64,000 bases of DNA. It comes from TIUS-1 sp964019505 (lineage in GTDB: Bacteria; Bacillota_I; Bacilli_A; Mycoplasmatales; Mycoplasmataceae). The notes under the pieces were generated by a model. It was not told the DNA's origin. It ran no database searches and saw only the letters and a list, made by a program, of their open reading frames with translations. Where the stretch lies: positions 62,001-126,000 of the forward strand of contig NZ_OZ026449.1 of assembly GCF_964019505.1 (NCBI RefSeq), read 5' to 3'. This document shows, piece by piece, positions 8,385 to 18,878 of this stretch (position 1 is its first letter; each line of letters opens with the position of its first letter). A program made the position numbers and the translations under genes.

Positions 8385-9131
8385 ATGAAAAAGATAATTA
8401 AAGTTGACGATGTCAAAAAACAATTCAATGGTTGATATGCCCTAAGGGGTGTAACAACTAATTTTGAGGCTGGAAAAGTATATGGATTTCTAGGTAATAA
8501 TGGTGCTGGTAAAACCACTCTTACAAAATTGATTTTTCAAAACTTTGACTATGATGGCGGCAATGTAACACTAAACGATAAAGAGTTAAAAGACGTTGAT
8601 TATTCAGAGTGATTTTACTTTAGTGAAAGTGCTGATTTACCAGTAGATACACAAGTAAAAGAATACATTGGTAGATGTTATGACTATGCACAAAGACCAG
8701 GTAAAGAATATAAAACAAAAGTAGATAAGGTTATGAAAATTATTAACATCAAAAAATGATGAAATAAAAAAATAAAGTCATTATCAGCTGGTCAAAAGAA
8801 AATGGTTGTTTTATTTTTATGTTTATTATTAAGACCAAAAATTGTTTTTTTTGATGAACCAACTGCAAACGTTGATATTAATAATAAAGAATTAATTTTA
8901 AAAACAATTAAAACACTAAAATCAGAAGACACAATTGTTGTTGTTATTACTCACTTAATAGAAGAGGTAGAAGATATCTTAGATCACATTGTAATAATGA
9001 GTGATGGATTAATTAAATATGATGAACCATTAGAGTCAGGACAATCTGTAACTGAACTATTTGAAAAATATGCAGTTGATAACAGTACGCAATCAGAAAG
9101 AATCAAGGAGTATATAGAACATGTCAAATAA
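8385..9131 (+). CDS. ABC transporter ATP-binding protein (module A)
   Basis: 248-aa nucleotide-binding subunit with all core motifs: Walker A GNNGAGKTT (near residue 38), signature LSAGQ, Walker B IVFFDEPTANVD and H-loop THLIEE. The Q-loop region reads WFYFSESADLP, as in ABC-2-type exporters. Several TGA Trp codons are present. The final codons overlap the start of the permease at 9121. It is closely related to the ATPase at 10827, so the two modules look like a tandem duplication. The substrate is unknown; the permease type suggests export or membrane-protein handling rather than nutrient uptake. Confidence 0.94.
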
Positions 9132-10818
9132 CATTAAAAACTCATTTGAGTTATTTAAAGTACAACTTAAATGAAATGCTAAAACAGTTTCTTTTTGAAT
9201 AACGCTTGGTATTTATGTGTTAATTACAACTGCGCTATCTATTGCAATGTTTTTATTACCTCAAGCAATGTTTGGCGCAGGTGAAATTAATAGTGATGGA
9301 ACAGCTGAATTATTTTTATTTTTTGGGATGCTGGGTCAAATCATAATGATTGGTTTAATTATTAATATTTTAATTGTTCGTGTATTTGTTAGTAATAAAA
9401 AACATAAAATAGATGAACTAGAAAAGAGAGCTGGTTATAACAAGTTTTCAATATTCAATTCAAGATTGGTTTGATTAGTTGTTGTTATATTTTCAACAAT
9501 TTTTGTAAACTTATTAATTTCATTAATTGCATATTTATCTGTTGATTCAAGTCAATATGGATATTTTGCACATAGAATGTTTATTGATGTATATGGTTGA
9601 ACTACAGTTTTTGCATTTATTTATTTGACGATATCATTACTTGCATTATTTTTGATGGGTCCTGCAAGACAGGGTATATTTTCGTTGGTGGTATTGGCAG
9701 CATTTAATTTAGTTGCTATGGTAAATGCCACAACTGGATCAATTGGTCAAACAAAAATGTATGAGTTGGATTGAACAGTTAACAATAGTATTTGATATAA
9801 AGATGCAATAAATGAACAAAAAGATGATGTGATATTGAATGAGATGATTGAATTCTATTCGGGATCACAATCACCAAGTGAAGATGGTGCCACAGCTTTT
9901 GGATATGATTTTTACGAAACTTTTTACGAAATAAGAAGCAGTGGAAATGGTTATGTTCCGCCGGAATCTGATTTTTTAAATGTTGAAAAATTCTTTAATG
10001 ATCTTAAGATAACTTTCAAAGATTTAGATAAAAAGTGAAAAATTGAAGATGTATTTTTTCTTGAAAAAAATAATCGTTACTTTAGCAAGGTTGATAGACC
10101 AATATATGATCTTATTGATGATATAAAAGATATTGATTTTTCGAACATGGGTAAAAATGGTGAATATGAAAATGTGTTCAAACTCTTGAAGTTCTATATT
10201 GATGAAATGCTGTTACTTGATAGTGTTGATAACTTTGATTATTACAACATAGCAAACATTAGTGTTTATGGAAAGTACGGAAATAACAGCGGAGCCAAAC
10301 AACATTATGCATATGACATTTTAAAAGATGTATATCCTAATCGAAATGCATTTGTATATGCAACGGCTATTATAGGTTGAATTTTTAAAACACATAATTT
10401 ATTGACAAATAAACTTACTATCAAAAATAATGAAACAAATGATTTGAAGACATTTACAAACTATATTGATTACAACAGCGCGAGTGGAAAAGAATGATAT
10501 GTCAGCTTCAACCCTACAATTGGCGATAAGTTAAACTTAATATTCAACCCATTAAACCATTTTGCTTTAATGCAAAAGTCATCTTATAAATCAAATGATT
10601 TATTACAAGAAGCAGTCACATTAAAGGAAACTAGAAATGGTTCAATGTTTATTGATAGCAATTTAAAAATTGACTATAAACATAATAAAGAGGGTGAAAT
10701 TATTTCACATTCATTTTCAAGAGTAATACCTGTTTGATGAATTTATATATTCTACACATTGTTATCAATTGGGTTACTTCCACTAACTTACTTGTTATGA
10801 AGAAGAAAGAATAAGTAG
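9121..10818 (+). CDS. ABC transporter permease with large extramembrane domain (module A)
   Basis: 565 aa, overlapping the ATPase gene by 11 bases and crossing many TGA Trp codons. About five membrane segments lie in residues ~20-205 (VLITTALSIAMFLL; IIMIGLIINILIV; LVVVIFSTIFVNLLISLIAY; AFIYLTISLLALFLM; FSLVVLAAFNLVAMV). A soluble domain of ~320 residues follows, then one final span near 540-560 (YIFYTLLSIGLLPLTYLLW) and a basic tail RRRKNK. The cytoplasmic loop motif ELEKRAGYNKF recurs as DLEKRYGYKAW in module B. The topology implies that the large domain is outside the cell. I recognise no family for it. Confidence 0.82.
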
Positions 10819-10826
10819 GAGGTTGT

Positions 10827-11579
10827 ATGGAAAAAATTAAAATTACAATTGAAGGTGTTACTAAAATCTATAATAAAAAAACAATATTAGAAGATTTAGA
10901 CCTTGAATTAGTTAGCGGTAACATCTATGGACTATTGGGAAGTAACGGAGTTGGTAAAACAACTTTAACAAAAGTTATATTTCAAGAAACTCAAACAACA
11001 CACGGAAAGATTAGTTTAAACGGTGTTGATAAAGACAAGATAAATTTCTCTGAATGATTTTATTTTAGTGAAAGTGGTGATCTTCCAAAAAACATGAGAG
11101 CGGCCGATTACGTTGCGTACATAACAATGTTAACGATGATACCAAAAGACCTTTACATAGACAGATATTCAAAAGCGTCAAGAATAGTTGACATCCATGA
11201 TTTCTTAGAAAAGAAAATTGGAGACTTGTCTGGTGGTGAAAAAAAACTACTAGTTCTATTTGTTTGTCTATTATTAAAACCAAAAATAATATTCTTTGAC
11301 GAACCAACTGCAAACGTTGATGTTGAACATAAGAAAAAAATAATAGAAGCAATGGTTGCCTTTAGAAATGAAGGAACAATTATTGTAATCATTACTCACT
11401 TAATTGATGAGGTTAATCACTTGCTTGACCGTGTTCTAATTTTAGACTCAGGAAAAATAGTTTACAATGAACCACACGATAAAGTAAGTGATCTAAAAAC
11501 GTTATATAAAAACACTGCTAAAAAAACTTTTGAACAAGAGATAAGTATTGAGGACCACCTAAATGAAGATAGAGATTAA
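10827..11579 (+). CDS. ABC transporter ATP-binding protein (module B)
   Basis: 250 aa with a strong AGGAGG site before ATG 10827. Walker A is GSNGVGKTT, signature LSGGE, Walker B IIFFDEPTANVD and H-loop THLIDE. FSEWFYFSESGDLP matches module A almost exactly. The reading frame overlaps the next permease by 17 bases, so translation is probably coupled. It presumably energises the permease at 11563. Confidence 0.94.
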
Positions 11580-13722
11580 AAAATTACTGAACTTGTCAGC
11601 TAATATTTTTAAATTTAATTATAGATTTAAAAAGTATTGAATTTTTGTATACATACTATTATCACTAGCGATTGGTATTATATTTACTGGTTCAATTATA
11701 AGTGTGTTCACATCAATGTTTGATGCTGGTATAACACTCGAAATAATGCCTTGATTTAATATAATTGTTGGACTATTAATGGCATTGCTATTTATTATGT
11801 TTTCAGTAAATCCAATTTTTAGAGATAAAGAATTAGCTCTTTATGATTTGGAAAAAAGATACGGATATAAAGCCTGACAAATAACAGGGGCAAGATTAAT
11901 TTGAATATTTACAATGTGTATTGCAACATATTTAATAATGCTTTTTGTCTCACTAATATTTGGTTCATTTGGTTCAGGTGGATCAAACATGATTTATCTA
12001 AAAGCATATGTTGTTCCGTTTGTCTGGTACCTATACTTATTATTGTTGACTCCGTTATTAACAATTTTTGTCTCACTAATTGTTGGTGCTATATTTGGTA
12101 AGATGATAGTGTATGGAGTGATCGTTACTGTTGCGCTAGCTCCGGGAATTACGGGATTTGCATCTATATTTGGAGTAGGCGGTAGCAATATCAATAACGG
12201 CGTTAAACGTTATAATGACAGGAAAGAATTGATCAGCATGTTGATGTTTGATGATTATTTTAAAGATTTAGCAAGTGAAGAAAATATTCCTAAATCTGAC
12301 TTTTTATTTGAAATGCTTGAAGAATATAATAATGTTGCGAGTGCATATTCACAAATGTCTGGAAGCATTTCATATACACGCAGGGTTGCTAGACTAGGTG
12401 TGCCGTTTTGAAAAAAATACACACCAATACAAAATGGTAAATCTGTTGAATTTAAAAAAATTGAAGAATTTTACAATAAAGCAATGGAAGTAATTCCGAC
12501 AAATAATTTAGTCTCAAATCCAAATTGAATGCCTGCTTTTGATGAATATGATGCAAATATGTTTAGTAAATATATTTCGAAAATCAAAGGTAAAAAATAT
12601 AAAAAGACTGTAGATGTTGTCAATGATATTACAAGTGAATGAAAACTAATATCTTCAATATATGGAAGACAACAAATGAGATACCTTTCATGAAGAAATC
12701 CAGAGGCATATACTTATGCATCCGAAAATAAGTTGCTATATGATAACACTCTAGAAAAAATGATTTTTAACATCACGCTATCTACAATTCTAGATGAGTT
12801 ATCAAAACTTAGATTTGAATTAGGCGATGAAGATGTAACGGAAAAATTTAAAGCTGAACTTCAAGAGCTTGCGGTTATGGGTGAGGATGATACATATCGC
12901 GAAGTTTACAATAGAATACAGGATGCAAGTTGGGATAACAAAAAATTTGCTGGGATTGAACGCTTTAATGCATATGGTAATGAAGAACCAATAGGTGATC
13001 ACTATGAAATTTCAATACAAGGCATTAGAATGAAACCGGGGTTTAAACAAATCGAAGACTTCATACTTAAATTTGGAGTTGTTGTAAATGACCCAAAAGA
13101 TGTATCGAAAGACTTTAAGGAGTGAATTGAAGTTAGCTCACGAAGAATGTATGAAGATGAAAGCGATGAAGAAGTAATTGAAAACATTAAGAAATATAAA
13201 TATTATGCAATTAATTCGTATGAAATAAAAAATTTGGGGAATGATAAACTATTAATACACGATATAAAAATGGAACCTGGGTATAAAGATATTATAGAAT
13301 TTTCAGTTGATATAATTCCTTATAATGGATTGAACATTGCTGCATCAGGTTCTAATTCAAACACTAGAGAAGTACAAGACTTTACAGAAGGATTGTTACC
13401 TAGTGAAGAGTTGATGAAAAAAGGATATAGAAATCCATTTCTATATTTATTAAATCCATTTAATCAATTGGATTTAATATTCATGGCACCAATCCAAAGT
13501 AAAAACTATAGATTGATAGAAACGTATATGCGCACATCAGCAATGTCTCCAATTTCAAGAAACTATGACTTTAGAGCAGTCTATGACAATAACAATAACA
13601 TAATAGGTACAAGACTTGTTAAAGTTGTATCTGCCGAATGGGTAATTGCAGTTCACTTCATAGTTATGATTGCACTTTACTTTGCTGGTTACTTATTATG
13701 AAAACGTAAAATATTAAAATAG
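11563..13722 (+). CDS. ABC transporter permease with very large extramembrane domain (module B)
   Basis: 719 aa with the same plan as module A. N-terminal spans include YILLSLAIGIIFTG, IIVGLLMALLFIMF, FTMCIATYLIMLFVSLIFG, LYLLLLTPLLTIFVSLIVGA and VIVTVALAPGITGF. A hydrophilic domain of ~470 residues (about 205-680) comes next, then one C-terminal span (WVIAVHFIVMIALYFAGYLLW) and KRKILK. Shared features with module A include DLEKRYGY and an asparagine-proline motif before the last domain (LLNPFNQLDLIFM; FNPLNHFALM in module A). The ectodomain is larger than in module A and I do not recognise it. It ends just before a strong bidirectional terminator. Confidence 0.82.
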
Positions 13723-13763
13723 ATTAATGTCATATAATGTGAAGATATTATTTGAATTAAAAA

Positions 13764-13799
13764 AATGAAAACGGAGTTTAGTTACTCCGTTTTCATTTT
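13764..13799. terminator. Bidirectional terminator between convergent genes
   Basis: Perfect 14-pair stem AATGAAAACGGAGT / ACTCCGTTTTCATT with loop TTAGTT, flanked by A-rich and T-rich sequence. The stop codon of the minus-strand gene (13784-13782) lies inside the hairpin. Confidence 0.9.
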
Positions 13800-14201
13800 G
13801 TCTACTGGTTCATATTTACTTAGTCTAGATTCTAAATAATCAATTCTTTCTTCTAGAACAATAACTCTGTCAGTTAACTTAGTATTCTCTTCAATAACTC
13901 TTTCAAACATAACATATAACTTATTATATTTTTCTTCAAGATCTCAATACCTTGCTTCTCAAACACCCACCTTATCGCCAGTTGTTCTAACTGGTTTTGT
14001 AATGGTTGTTGTTTTAGTATATGGAACCATTTTGCTATCTTTTAAATATTCTCTTCGCATATTGTTCCTCAACTTTTCTTTAATGTTGCTTGGTATAGAC
14101 AAATCAATTATCTCAAGTAGATTTCTTCCAATGGTTAAAACCTCGCCAGTTGATATATAGAAATGTTTTTCTATAATAATTTTATCACTTTTGATTTTCA
14201 T
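13782..14201 (-). CDS. Hypothetical coiled-coil protein
   Basis: 139 aa on the minus strand. I chose ATG 14201 because GGAGGT lies seven bases upstream; a TTG at 14213 would place that site inside the gene. The N-terminal half contains DKIIIEKHFYISTGEVLTIG and a basic stretch. The C-terminal ~70 residues (YNKLYVMFERVIEENTKL ... LEERIDYLESRLSKYE) form a heptad-rich coiled coil. No signal peptide or membrane span is seen, and I recognise no family. Confidence 0.75.
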
Positions 14202-14271
14202 AGATACCTCCAATATCTATAACGTCATAAAAACCAAAAAAACAATTTTTATATTAGTTTTTTTATTTATA

Positions 14272-14277
14272 TATAAT
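14272..14277 (+). promoter_or_regulatory. -10 box of the tmRNA promoter
   Basis: Perfect TATAAT, nine bases before the first base of the acceptor stem. No clear -35 box is visible in the T-rich upstream sequence. Confidence 0.7.
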
Positions 14278-14285
14278 AATGGTAT

Positions 14286-14700
14286 GGGGATGTCTTGGCT
14301 TCGACAGGATATGTTCGATTTCTAACTGCAGCGGTCTGGTAGACCATAATACCACTAGGTTTCTTAAATGCAAACAAAAAAACTGAAATTGAAATGCCAG
14401 CTTTTATGATCAATAATGCATCAGCTGGAATGGCTTTAGCCGTTTAATAACTTTTAATATTTATATTTAAGTTATAGCACTCAACACTATGAATTGGTCT
14501 CGTGTCCCAATGATTAGTGAATAGCCAGGCACGATAGCACATCCAAAAGCGGCGATAGGGTGTTGCGAAATTTATAGTCGACATTATTGAGTAATCTTGT
14601 TAGTTCAGTCGCTTCTTAATGTATTCTTGAACTGAATAAACTGTAGACGTTATTAATTGGTGTATTTTGGACGCGGGTTCGACCCCCGCCATCTCCACCA
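14286..14700 (+). ncRNA. ssrA: Transfer-messenger RNA (tmRNA)
   Basis: 415 nt. The 5' end GGGGATG pairs with CATCTCC at the 3' end to form a seven-pair acceptor stem, followed by an encoded ACCA. The T-arm (GGTTCGACCCC) and the conserved TTGGCTTCGACAGG near the 5' end are present. The tag frame starts with the resume codon GCA at 14370 and ends at tandem TAA TAA (14445-14450). It encodes 25 residues: it begins ANKKTEIEMPAF and ends GMALAV. The EMPAFM core resembles the tag I recall for Spiroplasma kunkelii. It acts with SmpB on stalled ribosomes and marks peptides for proteolysis. Confidence 0.97.
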
Positions 14701-14734
14701 TTTTTTTATGTTAAATAAAGAAGGGGGATTAAAT

Positions 14735-16702
14735 ATGGAACAAATTTTATTTAAATTTTTATTTAATGGTCTTCTTTATGTAACAATAATTCTTTTGGTC
14801 TATGCTTTGGTTTGAGGATTTACAAAACACTTATTACAACGTTTTGGTAAATACTATCATGTAGCAATTGGAATTGTATTATCAGCTCTTTCATTGTTTA
14901 TGACAGTACTATTCAAATATGTGTTTTTCGGAACAACAGAACAAGGTAATGAGTTTTTATACCTATTTCAAGTTTTGTATTTCTGGGTAGCAATTGTATT
15001 TATCTCAAACATATCTGGAATTATGGTTGGGGTTACAAACTGTATATCAATGTTTTACCTTTCAACTATAAATGGGAATTTATTTCCTAGAATGGAAGTA
15101 GCTTGATTTTATATATTGATAACAGTTATTTACCTTGCACTTATATTTTTATCAGTTTTAAGAAAGTTCTTCACACGAATTAAACCGTGAATGATTTGGA
15201 CAACAATCACAACTGGTTGTTTGGTATTTATTTTTATCAGATTCTTTTCTGTTTTTTCAACTGAGTCTAATGCCATTTGAGAGATAGCGTTAGTAAGTAT
15301 ATGATTGATGTTGTCTTATGTTTTATATGCGATGATTGCATTAATAAATAGACTACATATGTCAGCTGTTAACTTACAAAATACAATTACATATGAAAAC
15401 CAATATTATGTAAACAACGCTTCTGCAAATGAAGTGATATTAAAAAATGTGCAATCTCAAAATATAAGTTATGCAATATATTTCACATTCTTTATAGCAG
15501 ATGTAGTTACGTTCGAAAAATCAATTGATAAAAAATTAAATAACGAAATTATAAAAAACATAACTGATCAAGTTTATAACTTGATTGTTAAAAAACATCA
15601 AAATGCAGTTTTCTTTAAAAGAGATTATCGTACATTTGGAGCATTCATTCCGCTAATGGAAGATAAGTTTTCACTATCTATTTCTGATGAATTCAAAAAA
15701 CAACTAAAAGAAGTTGAAGAAAGTTATAACGCTGTAAATTTGAGTTTCAAATATGAAAACTTAAATATTGATTTGAAATTAAAAAATGTTGCTTCATTTT
15801 TTGGACTGCATTCAAACAACTTAGAAATATTAGATTTTTACAATAAGTTCCACCAAGAAAGAGAAGTTCACCTAAGAACTGAACAAGCCAACGTAATTAA
15901 TATAGATACAATTCAAGAAGCAGAGATAATTCGTCACCAGTTAAACACAATATTAGAACAAGTACCACTAAACACAACCGAGGTTACTCTAAATCCAATT
16001 TATGATACAACTACTAAATCATATGAAATGTATCTTGTAGACAACATTGTAGATAAAATTAATTTTGCTTATGCTGGTGAAGGTGAGATCGAAAAAAGAT
16101 TAAACTCAAAAAGTTTAGTATCACTATTAAAGCGTCACTTGATTACTATTTCACTTGAGCGTTTAGCTACAAAAGAAATGCAGTTGAAAAATTCATGTGT
16201 ATTTTTAAAATATGATCACCAAGTTCTAGCAAGTGAAAACTTTGACATAACGATATTTAAAAACTCATTGAAAACAAAAGTTTCAAATTGACAAAATCTA
16301 TATTTAGGATTTGATGCTTCATTTGAAATAGATGATTTTGATGTTATTAAAAAGAATATAAAACACTTAAAAAATATTGGAATTAAAACTTTTGTTTATA
16401 ACTTCGGAAGGTTGGACAGTGACTTATCAAACATTGCAGCTTATCAGCCAACATACGTATTTTTAAGCAATGATATTGCTAAAAAATGTATGGAGGTTAA
16501 AAACTATGCAGAATACATTTCAACACTAAAAACAATAACTGACAGTATTGAGGCAAAGATTGTAGCAACCAACATTAATAGATATAATGAATATAAGAAA
16601 CTAAAAGAAATTAATATAGAATTATTCACAGGTAAACTATTTGGACAATTTGAAAATCCAACTGAGATCAGTGAATCATTACTATATTTATTAAGCAAAT
16701 AA
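14735..16702 (+). CDS. Membrane protein with degenerate GGDEF and EAL domains
   Basis: 655 aa with AGGGGG before ATG 14735. Residues ~1-215 carry about seven membrane spans. Residues ~243-365 resemble a GGDEF fold (IYFTFFIADVVTFEKSIDKK, then FFKRDYRTFGAFIPL where the GGDEF signature should be). Residues ~390-655 follow the EAL fold step by step: NPIYDTTTKSYEMYLVDN in place of QPI..EAL, FVYNFGRLDSDLSNI in place of DDFG..SSL, and ELFTGKLFGQFENPTE in place of QGY.FG.P. The metal-binding and catalytic residues of both domains (GG(D/E)EF, the EAL Glu, the DDFG Asp pair, KID Lys and the EGVE Glu) are replaced. It probably cannot make or cleave cyclic di-GMP, and a sensory or scaffold role is possible. 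The domain calls are by eye. Confidence 0.75.
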
Positions 16703-16712
16703 GAGGATTATT

Positions 16713-18134
16713 GTGGAAAAAACTGAAAATATTAAATTAGAAGAAATTAGATTAAAACTAAAGAGTGCATTTGTAGGAAATGATAAAACTCAACTAGTAG
16801 ACTTTTTTGAAGATTACTACGACGCAGATATAGTAGAAGCTATTGAAGATAGAGATGATCTAGATTATGCATTTAAGTTATTTGAATTCTTTGATTCAAA
16901 ACACCAAGCAAAACTATTTGAACTACTATCATCAGAATTAAAAGAAATAATCATTGAAAAGTTTTCACTTAAAAACTTAGAAGAATTATTTGAAAAAATA
17001 CCATCAGATGAGATTGTTGAAATCTTAGAAGATGTTGATGATGTTAGTGCTAAAAAAGTACTTAAGTCTATTTCAAAAGAATCAAGAGAAGACATTAACG
17101 AAATCTTAAAACATGCTGATGACTCAGTTGGTTCAATTATGTCAGTTGACTTTATTGCACTAAACGAAAGTTGAACAGTTAAAAGATGTATTGAAGAAAT
17201 TGAAAACAACTTGGACTCATTAAAAGATGTTGAAGAATTTTATGTTGTAAATGACTACAAAGTTTTAGTAGGTAGATTAGAAGCAAAAACTCTTCTATTT
17301 AATAAATCAAACAAGAACCTTAAAGACATAATGGATGATCGTGTGATGCGTCTTAAAACAACCCAAGACCAAGAAGAGGTTGTAGAGATGTTTAGACGAT
17401 ATGAGTTCATCAACATGCCAGTTGTAGACAATGATGAAATACTAGTTGGAGTTGTAACTGTTGATGACGTATTAGACGTTATCGAAGAAGAAGTTACTGA
17501 AGACATATATAAACTTGGTGGTCTAACACCAAGTGATGATGAATACTTTAAAACAGGTGTTTTCAAATTATTCAAACATAGAGTACTTTCAATTATATCT
17601 GTAGCTATTGTTTCAATCCTTACATCACTATTGTTGCTTTGAGTGATCGAATCAACAAACAGTGGAACTCTACATGATAACCCAGCAGTATTTTATGGAA
17701 TAACTGGATCATCAATTTATCTTTCAGTTATCCCATTAATTTTCATGCAATCAAGTATCATTACTAATCGTGGTATCTCGTTAAAAGAAATTGAAAAACG
17801 AGACACACTACACGTGATAAGAAAAGAATTAGTGGTTTCACTTATGAATTGTTTGATGCTTATGGCACTAGCAATTGTTCACTCAATAATTGTTGAAGTT
17901 ATATTTAAGACAAATAATATTGAAGAAGTTGTAATTGATACAATCATAATCACAACTGGAATGTTTGTTGCAATATTGCTTGTGACTATGCTAGCAACCT
18001 TAATTCCTTTATTGGCATTAAGAAGTAGTGGAAGAGAACAAGCAATTCAGATGCCAATTTTAATTGCCGTAGTTGAAATTATTACAGCTGGTATTTTAGT
18101 TGGATGCATCACATTGGTTACTCAGGTTATTTAA
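16713..18134 (+). CDS. mgtE: Magnesium transporter MgtE
   Basis: 473 aa from GTG 16713, preceded by AGAGGA. It has the usual MgtE order: an acidic helical N domain (residues ~1-130, with FEKIPSDEIVEILEDVDD), two CBS domains (~135-260, with MRLKTTQDQEEVVEMF and FINMPVVDNDEILVGVVTVDD), a connecting helix, and five membrane spans (~285-473). The spans include the pore-region sequence GITGSSIYLSV, where the family has G-N-xG-.Q. MgtE is a Mg2+-gated Mg2+ channel whose cytosolic domains sense intracellular Mg2+. It overlaps trmB by one base. Confidence 0.93.
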
Positions 18135-18763
18135 TGAGATTGAGACATAAAAATTGAACCGCAGGTTATATCGATTTAAACAAAAATTACTTCATTGTTG
18201 ATAAGTACAAAAACAATTTCAACAATGAACAACCAATTAATTTAGAAATTGGTTGTGGTAAAGGGAACTTTATTAAAGGTAAAGCGATTAAAGTAGTAAA
18301 TGAAAATTGAATCGGAATGGAAAAAGAATCAACTGTAATAGGTGTGGCGCTTAGAAATGTTATTGAAAACGAAATGGATATTAAAAATATCTTGTTTATC
18401 AATAAGTATGCAGAAAACCTATTAGACATTTTTGAAAAGAAAAGCATTAGCAAAATATTTCTTAACTTTTCTGATCCATGACCTAAATCTAAACATGCTA
18501 AAAAAAGATTAACAAATATTAAGTTTTTAGAAAACTATTGAGAAGTTTTAACTGATGATGGTTCAATTGAAATCAAAACTGATAATGATAAATTATACGA
18601 ATACAGTCTTGAACAAATTGAAGAATCTAAATTTAATATAGTTTATAAAACAACAAACTTACACAATGATCCAAAAGAAATGGAGCATAATGTAATGACT
18701 GAATATGAAAAAAGATTTTCAGAAACAGGTAAAAACATAAACAAAATTATAATTACAAAATAG
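18134..18763 (+). CDS. trmB: tRNA (guanine-N7-)-methyltransferase
   Basis: 209 aa, starting in the TAATG overlap with mgtE. The SAM-binding motif LEIGCGKGNF (near residue 38) and the family hallmark NFSDPWPKSKHAKKRL, with Trp from TGA, identify TrmB, which methylates G46 in the tRNA variable loop. Length is normal. Its TAG stop lies at the start of the terminator stem. Confidence 0.96.
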
Positions 18764-18784
18764 GAAATTTATTTCCTATTTTTT
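18762..18784 (+). terminator. Terminator after trmB
   Basis: AGGAAAT / ATTTCCT inverted repeat followed by eight T. The stop codon forms part of the stem. Confidence 0.75.
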
Positions 18785-18812
18785 TATATTTGAGATATCA
18801 ATATGTTTATGG

Positions 18813-18865
18813 ATGTACTAAAATATAAATAACGTAATAACATTCAAATATCAATTTTAGTACAT
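18813..18865 (+). promoter_or_regulatory. Long inverted repeat upstream of the degenerate ABC operon
   Basis: Perfect 12-base arms ATGTACTAAAAT (18813-18824) and ATTTTAGTACAT (18854-18865) are separated by 29 A/T-rich bases that include a -10-like TATAAAT. The second arm ends 13 bases before ATG 18879, and the ribosome site GTGGGGTG lies just after it. It could be an operator bracketing the promoter or an mRNA hairpin. Confidence 0.6.
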
Positions 18866-18878
18866 TAGTGGGGTGTTT

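Noticed and set aside
8385..13722. Integrated mobile element carrying the ABC modules
   Set aside because: I saw no transposase, integrase, terminal inverted repeats or target-site duplication around the block, so transfer is not supported by the sequence.
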